Source: Reticulitermes lucifugus (Eukaryota > Arthropoda > Insecta > Blattodea > Rhinotermitidae). From it: a DNA stretch of 64,000 nt. The notes beneath the pieces were generated by a model that worked only from the letters and a program-made list of their open reading frames with translations, ran no database searches and had not been told where the DNA came from. Position 1 is the stretch's first letter. Every line of letters begins with the position of its first letter. A program made the translations under genes and the position numbers. The stretch covers positions 42,696-106,695 of the forward strand of contig JAKCWW010000529.1 in the NCBI GenBank assembly GCA_026260175.1. Reading direction: 5' to 3'. This document shows positions 59,836 to 64,000 of this stretch, piece after piece.

Positions 59836-61849
59836 AGGTATGATGTTAGTGTCTGAAGTACTGTAGTATTTGTGAACAGATTTTGTTATTCGTTTTATAC
59901 CCCCAAATAAACGATGAATAAACATGTTTGCATTAAATTTTGTACACACACTAAGATATTTATTTTCAGTCCTTAGGAAAACTGTATTTACACTACAATT
60001 AAAGAAAGGAGAATCACCAGCATTTAGCTAAGTAACTGAAGTATCCTTACCCAAGTCTGTTACACTGACAGCCAGTTGAAATATTTCTTCACACAATTTG
60101 CACAAAATTAATACGTAGTATAGAACAATATCTAATATAAAATAATTTCATTAAAGCAAGCCTCTTCTGTTCGTAATTATCTGTAACGTACTTGAGATAA
60201 ATCAGTATTTCCTGATGAGTTATAAACTGCAGTGCCTATGTTTATGGCGTTTTTGGATTAAAGGCAATACACGTTATAAACCGAAAGTACGTTACATGTT
60301 CGAGTACTGGACAGACCTCGTTACACTCTGGAAGCCATCAATTAAGAAACCCTGCCCATTTCCATATATCAACGCCAAGGAGGTACTACGCATTTCTAGA
60401 AAGAAAACCAGAAATATTTTCTTGCACTTCTTTGGACGACGTCATATTAGGATTATTCTTATCCACGGATTAAAAGTCCACATAATATTATATGAAACTT
60501 GCCCACAGTAAAAGAATAATCGCGTTGCCCTATTTTCCTGCTTAAGTCCACTGATTCCCAGTGTTCTGGCGTCTGGTGTGTTCCTGAAAGTATGTTCACC
60601 TATCGCCTCTCTTTTTCAGATGTATGAAGTTCCCAGACAACCAGTTTCCTTATAATGAATGTATATGGAGTAGAATAGAGCAATGCTGAATCGCGACGAT
60701 ATAGTTCGATCACTGCAGCATCTTTTTCGTGCCACACTTATCTTTTGTAAGATTTGTCTTTGCCAGATGGTAAATCTTTGTTTAAGTACACCTATAGTAT
60801 TATATCAGTGTTACAGTATGCTTCTATAATACTCTATCAAGTATACTTGTCATGTGTAATGTAAATATTCCCCTTCACTGCAAAGGAAACTTCCTTCAGT
60901 ATTCTGGTGAGTATGAGGTTTCCTCGTCTTTGATTTTAGACCCCGTAATATTTGTGCTGGCCTCAAAGTCATTTTTCAATCATTTCTTTTGTTTCACTGT
61001 TACTTGTAATTCATAATTCAATGCCATCTTTGGCCACATGTCTTCAACCATCTATCTACTCTGTTCCTTCATCTCTTCCTATGCCTATTAATCCCTTCAA
61101 CTAATCTGTCAACCGGAATTTTATATCGTGCATCAGTTTTCCTATTTTTCTTGTCTAACCATGTGTAGAGTCCATCCAGCTGAGGATCTTGAAGTTCGCA
61201 TCTCTCCCATAGCTATTTTTTTATTTCTTGCACACAACATTCAATTATAATAATATTAAAAATAGTTTACTCTTCTTTATGAATATCCACTTAAGAAGAA
61301 ACAACGTAAAGAAAACAACTCCTTCGTCTGGCATTTATATTCGATAAAAGATTATCCTTGGCAGCTGCTCCAAGAAGTTGTGTCTAGTGATATGGTATCG
61401 ACTAAAATTCTTACACGTCACATTTTAGCCTTGATATGCATCTCTTCGAAATATCTGCACACGTGTCCTATTAGCAATAACGTACACTGAGCTGAGCCGT
61501 ACTAGCGTCATCTGTCGTCGCGACGCCAGCAGTACGTCGAGATTGACAGCAAGATCACGCAAAGCGCCTCCAAATAGCTGTAGCTCCAGGAGGCAAGCGT
61601 CCGCACAGACCCGTTCTTGCTACCGTGCTGCATTGCGGCTGGCTCCTCTCCTGAAAGATAAGATGTGATTACTTTTAAACTTTTATCTTTCCTCCGTACA
61701 ACAATCCCGTTGTGTTATCTTTCCATTACGTGTTCTTACCTTGATTTATCACCCACACAATATTTGATTAGGAATAAAAAGCCTACCGATATAAAATTTT
61801 GTTGAATTCATTAAATAGTTTCAGAATGCAACACGTGGACAAGGCAGTG
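59836..61849. other. unassigned
   Basis: The 98-codon + frame at 60215-60511 has no recognisable domain. The - strand at 61010-61200 has a long lysine- and arginine-rich stretch that might be a worn transposon ORF, but no motif confirms this. Confidence 0.35.
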
Positions 61850-62170
61850 CCATGGCTCAGGCAATTAGTCGCCGGCCTCTCATCGCGGAGTCCCGGGTTC
61901 GATCCCGGGTCAGTCCATGTAGGATTTGTGGTGGACATAGTGGCACTGGGACAGGTTTTTCCCCGAGTACTTCGGTATTCCCCTGTCAATTTCATTCCAC
62001 CGCTGCTCCATTACACGGAAAAACGGAAAAAGTTAATCATCTTCCTCACAGGGTTGCACAGTAAGCTTCAAGGATGCGGTGTGTCCGTAGCATCTACTGC
62101 CGGACACTTCACCATAACAAACATCATGTGGACGAACGGACAAACACGACGATTTCGAGCTAAAGGGGCA
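61850..62170 (+). mobile_element. tRNA-derived SINE of a third family
   Basis: TGGCTCAGGCAATTAGTCGC is an A-box-like start, and the B box GGTTCGATCCC (61896-61906) is a perfect consensus inside the pairing CCCGGG...CCCGGG T-arm. The body contains GGACAGGTTTTTCCCCGAGT and CCTGTCAATTTCATTCC, landmarks I associate with a repeat common in cockroach and termite genomes. Open frames across it (132 and 70 codons) are repeat-derived. Polymerase III could in principle still recognise this head. Confidence 0.75.
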
Positions 62171-63944
62171 AAGGAAGTACAGTCGACGTTGAAATGAAGT
62201 CGAGAGCTTTAATATAGGATAAGTAACGAGAAGAAACCATAAAGTCAGATGAGTTTTAATTTTCTGCTAAGTGGATTACATTATCAAAGAAAACGCCCAA
62301 CTGTTTTAAAAGCTTGCGGTGCTTATTTGGCATTAAGAACACAGCCTTTCTCTGTTGCGATACTTAAGAGAATTTACCAATGTTTTGTTGATATTTTAGG
62401 AATTTAAGGCTCGTAAGAGTTAGTACTACATCAATCTTTGTTTTAATAATTTGTTTTAATCCAGGTGTATACCGTGAATGCACTCAGAAGCGAACTTGTA
62501 TTTTACATAACAACCAACCTTCTTACATATTTTGCAACATCCATGTTGTAACTTACTGAAAAGCGAAAGGGACAACTAATACACACATATTTTTGTTATT
62601 CAGGAATGTAGGGGCTTAAAGATTTTGATCCCAAAGTCCACCATACAAGATTGTCTTCTGAGGAGCCGTACGCCTTCCAATATTTATTATTTTCCAGTAC
62701 TACATTAAGTTTGTGTGAAGCAACGAAACTGTAAAATCTCGTTAAATTAAAGAAATTAAGGTAATATTCCATTCATTTTAAACACACATGAGTAATCGTC
62801 ATCATTTAAGGCGCTTGTACTCTCACTTTACCTACTTTGTATAAGTAATAAATATCCCTTATAAAGAAGAATAATTTAATTTTGTTTACGGAAATATTTC
62901 TTAGTTATTGTGAGGTTCTTACGATATGACTGAATACACTTAGTGGGCGAAAATCAGACTCGTATTATCAAGCATAAGTTCAACATCGTTATTTAAATGG
63001 CAAAAATATGTTACTGCATATTGTCCAGTTTTCATAGCACAATACGTCGCGACATTTACAGAAATATATTACACTAAATCAGATAACAAGTGAATGTAAG
63101 AATATTGTATTAGAGTACAATTCGAATGCAAGTGGCTGGAAGATAATGAAGTGTTTTATATAAAAAGATCTGGAAAGGGAAATGTTTTATTTACAGTGGT
63201 AAATAGATGGTAAGTGAACGGAGGTTAAAGATAAGGATTATAATTACTCTAAATTAAAATATATATGGCGATAATTGTAGACTTATTGGAGATGGTGAAG
63301 TGAGTAGGTTATAACATTAACATGTACCGGGACTGATTGACATCTGGCGGATTCATGTTGATATATGCAGATGCAAATGTAAATAAAGAGTGAAAGATGG
63401 AGGATGAATTTAATGCTTAACAGGAAATGTCATTCATATATGCCACTTTTTTCAAGTTAAAGAACTCAATATTTTGCACAGAGACTTTAACTTGGCTCCC
63501 AGAATAAGCAAAGATATTTTTCCTGAAAGACCTATAAAATTGGGTGCTTTGTTCTTTCTGTGAAATATGAAAAAAACTTTTGTACATTATTCAAATAAGC
63601 CTCGCGTTGTAAATGGTTAAGAAAAATGGTTAATTCTACTATGACGACATTATTAGCGAAATAATTAAAATGAAATGGACCTTCTTATTTAAAGATAGGC
63701 GGAATGTGTGAGCTGTAGCTGGGATATGAGGAGGATCTGTAGGAGGGATATGACAACCAAACAGTGCGAAAGGCAGTAAAAATGAGTGTGATGTGAATAA
63801 AGAGGAGCTGTACGAGAAATGTTCTTACTTTAAAGTTTATTATTCATCGTAGAACTGATAAAGAGAAGATTCTATATTCGGCAAAAATCCCGGTGTCACG
63901 CAGGTGGGTCCTATTTTAATACATACACAACCACATAAAGAAAC
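62171..63944. other. no recognisable feature
   Basis: AT-rich, stops in all frames. Nothing assignable. Confidence 0.5.
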
Positions 63945-64000
63945 TAACTCCATGGAGCAGAGTCCTTCTTGAGAAGCTAACAGGTCGTCAGCTAGTCAAG
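63945..64000 (-). mobile_element. LINE 3' end, cut by the window edge
   Basis: ACTCCATGGAGCAGAGTCCTTC and the following GCTAGTCAAG match the end of the LINE fragment at 55126-55182 (CTCCATGGACAGAGTCCTTC, ending ATAGTCAAG). The ORF would lie beyond the window. Confidence 0.65.

Noticed and set aside
60205-60260. CTGATGAG at 60210 as a further hammerhead core
   Set aside because: No GAAA box and no stem at the right distance.
61799-62197. 132-codon + strand frame
   Set aside because: Lies over a SINE; the protein-like phrases are repeat-derived.

Overview
This is an AT-rich, gene-poor stretch of an animal nuclear genome, almost certainly an insect. The repeat families (tRNA-derived SINEs, a LINE tail of a type I know from cockroaches and termites, degenerate mariner-type transposases) suggest a blattodean; that is inference from remembered repeat families, not a search. 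No bacterial-style gene clusters, operons, CRISPR arrays or rRNA genes are visible. Most of the sequence is non-coding, with stop codons in all frames. There are two assembly gaps (4140-4433 and 25402-25451). Both lie inside copies of the same SINE family. Layout: 1-2.1 kb holds a repeat scrap, a hammerhead-like motif and a decayed transposon-associated gene on the + strand (about 1050-2080). 3.7-4.5 kb holds two SINE copies, one interrupted by a gap. 6.4-6.9 kb is a repeat rich in GGAC. At 9521-9661 (- strand) is the only convincing exon of a host-type gene: the first half of a MADF DNA-binding domain, ending in a clean splice donor. Its remaining exons must lie at lower coordinates or outside the window. 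From 10 to 50 kb the window is a mosaic of SINEs, dispersed repeat pairs, simple repeats and inverted-repeat elements. Five or six loci carry a hammerhead-ribozyme-like core (CTGANGA, a stem, then GAAA). At four of these, near 15.3-16.0, 23.4-23.8, 33.45-33.66 and 44.75-44.93 kb, the motifs or their flanks form divergent inverted pairs. 51-54.4 kb is a nested transposon cluster: two broken mariner-type transposases on the - strand, with SINEs beside or between them. 55.1-55.8 kb holds a LINE 3' end (-) and another tRNA-related repeat. 55.8-61.8 kb is largely unassignable apart from a short hairpin and one repeat near 59.7 kb. 61.85-62.17 kb is a further SINE, and the window ends inside a second copy of the LINE 3' end. 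Apart from the MADF gene, the recognisable parts are mobile elements in different states of decay. The SINEs carry internal RNA polymerase III promoters and depend on LINE reverse transcriptase. The mariner copies are cut-and-paste relics. The inverted-pair elements with hammerhead-like motifs most resemble fragments or non-autonomous relatives of Penelope-like retroelements, although no reverse transcriptase domain is visible next to them.
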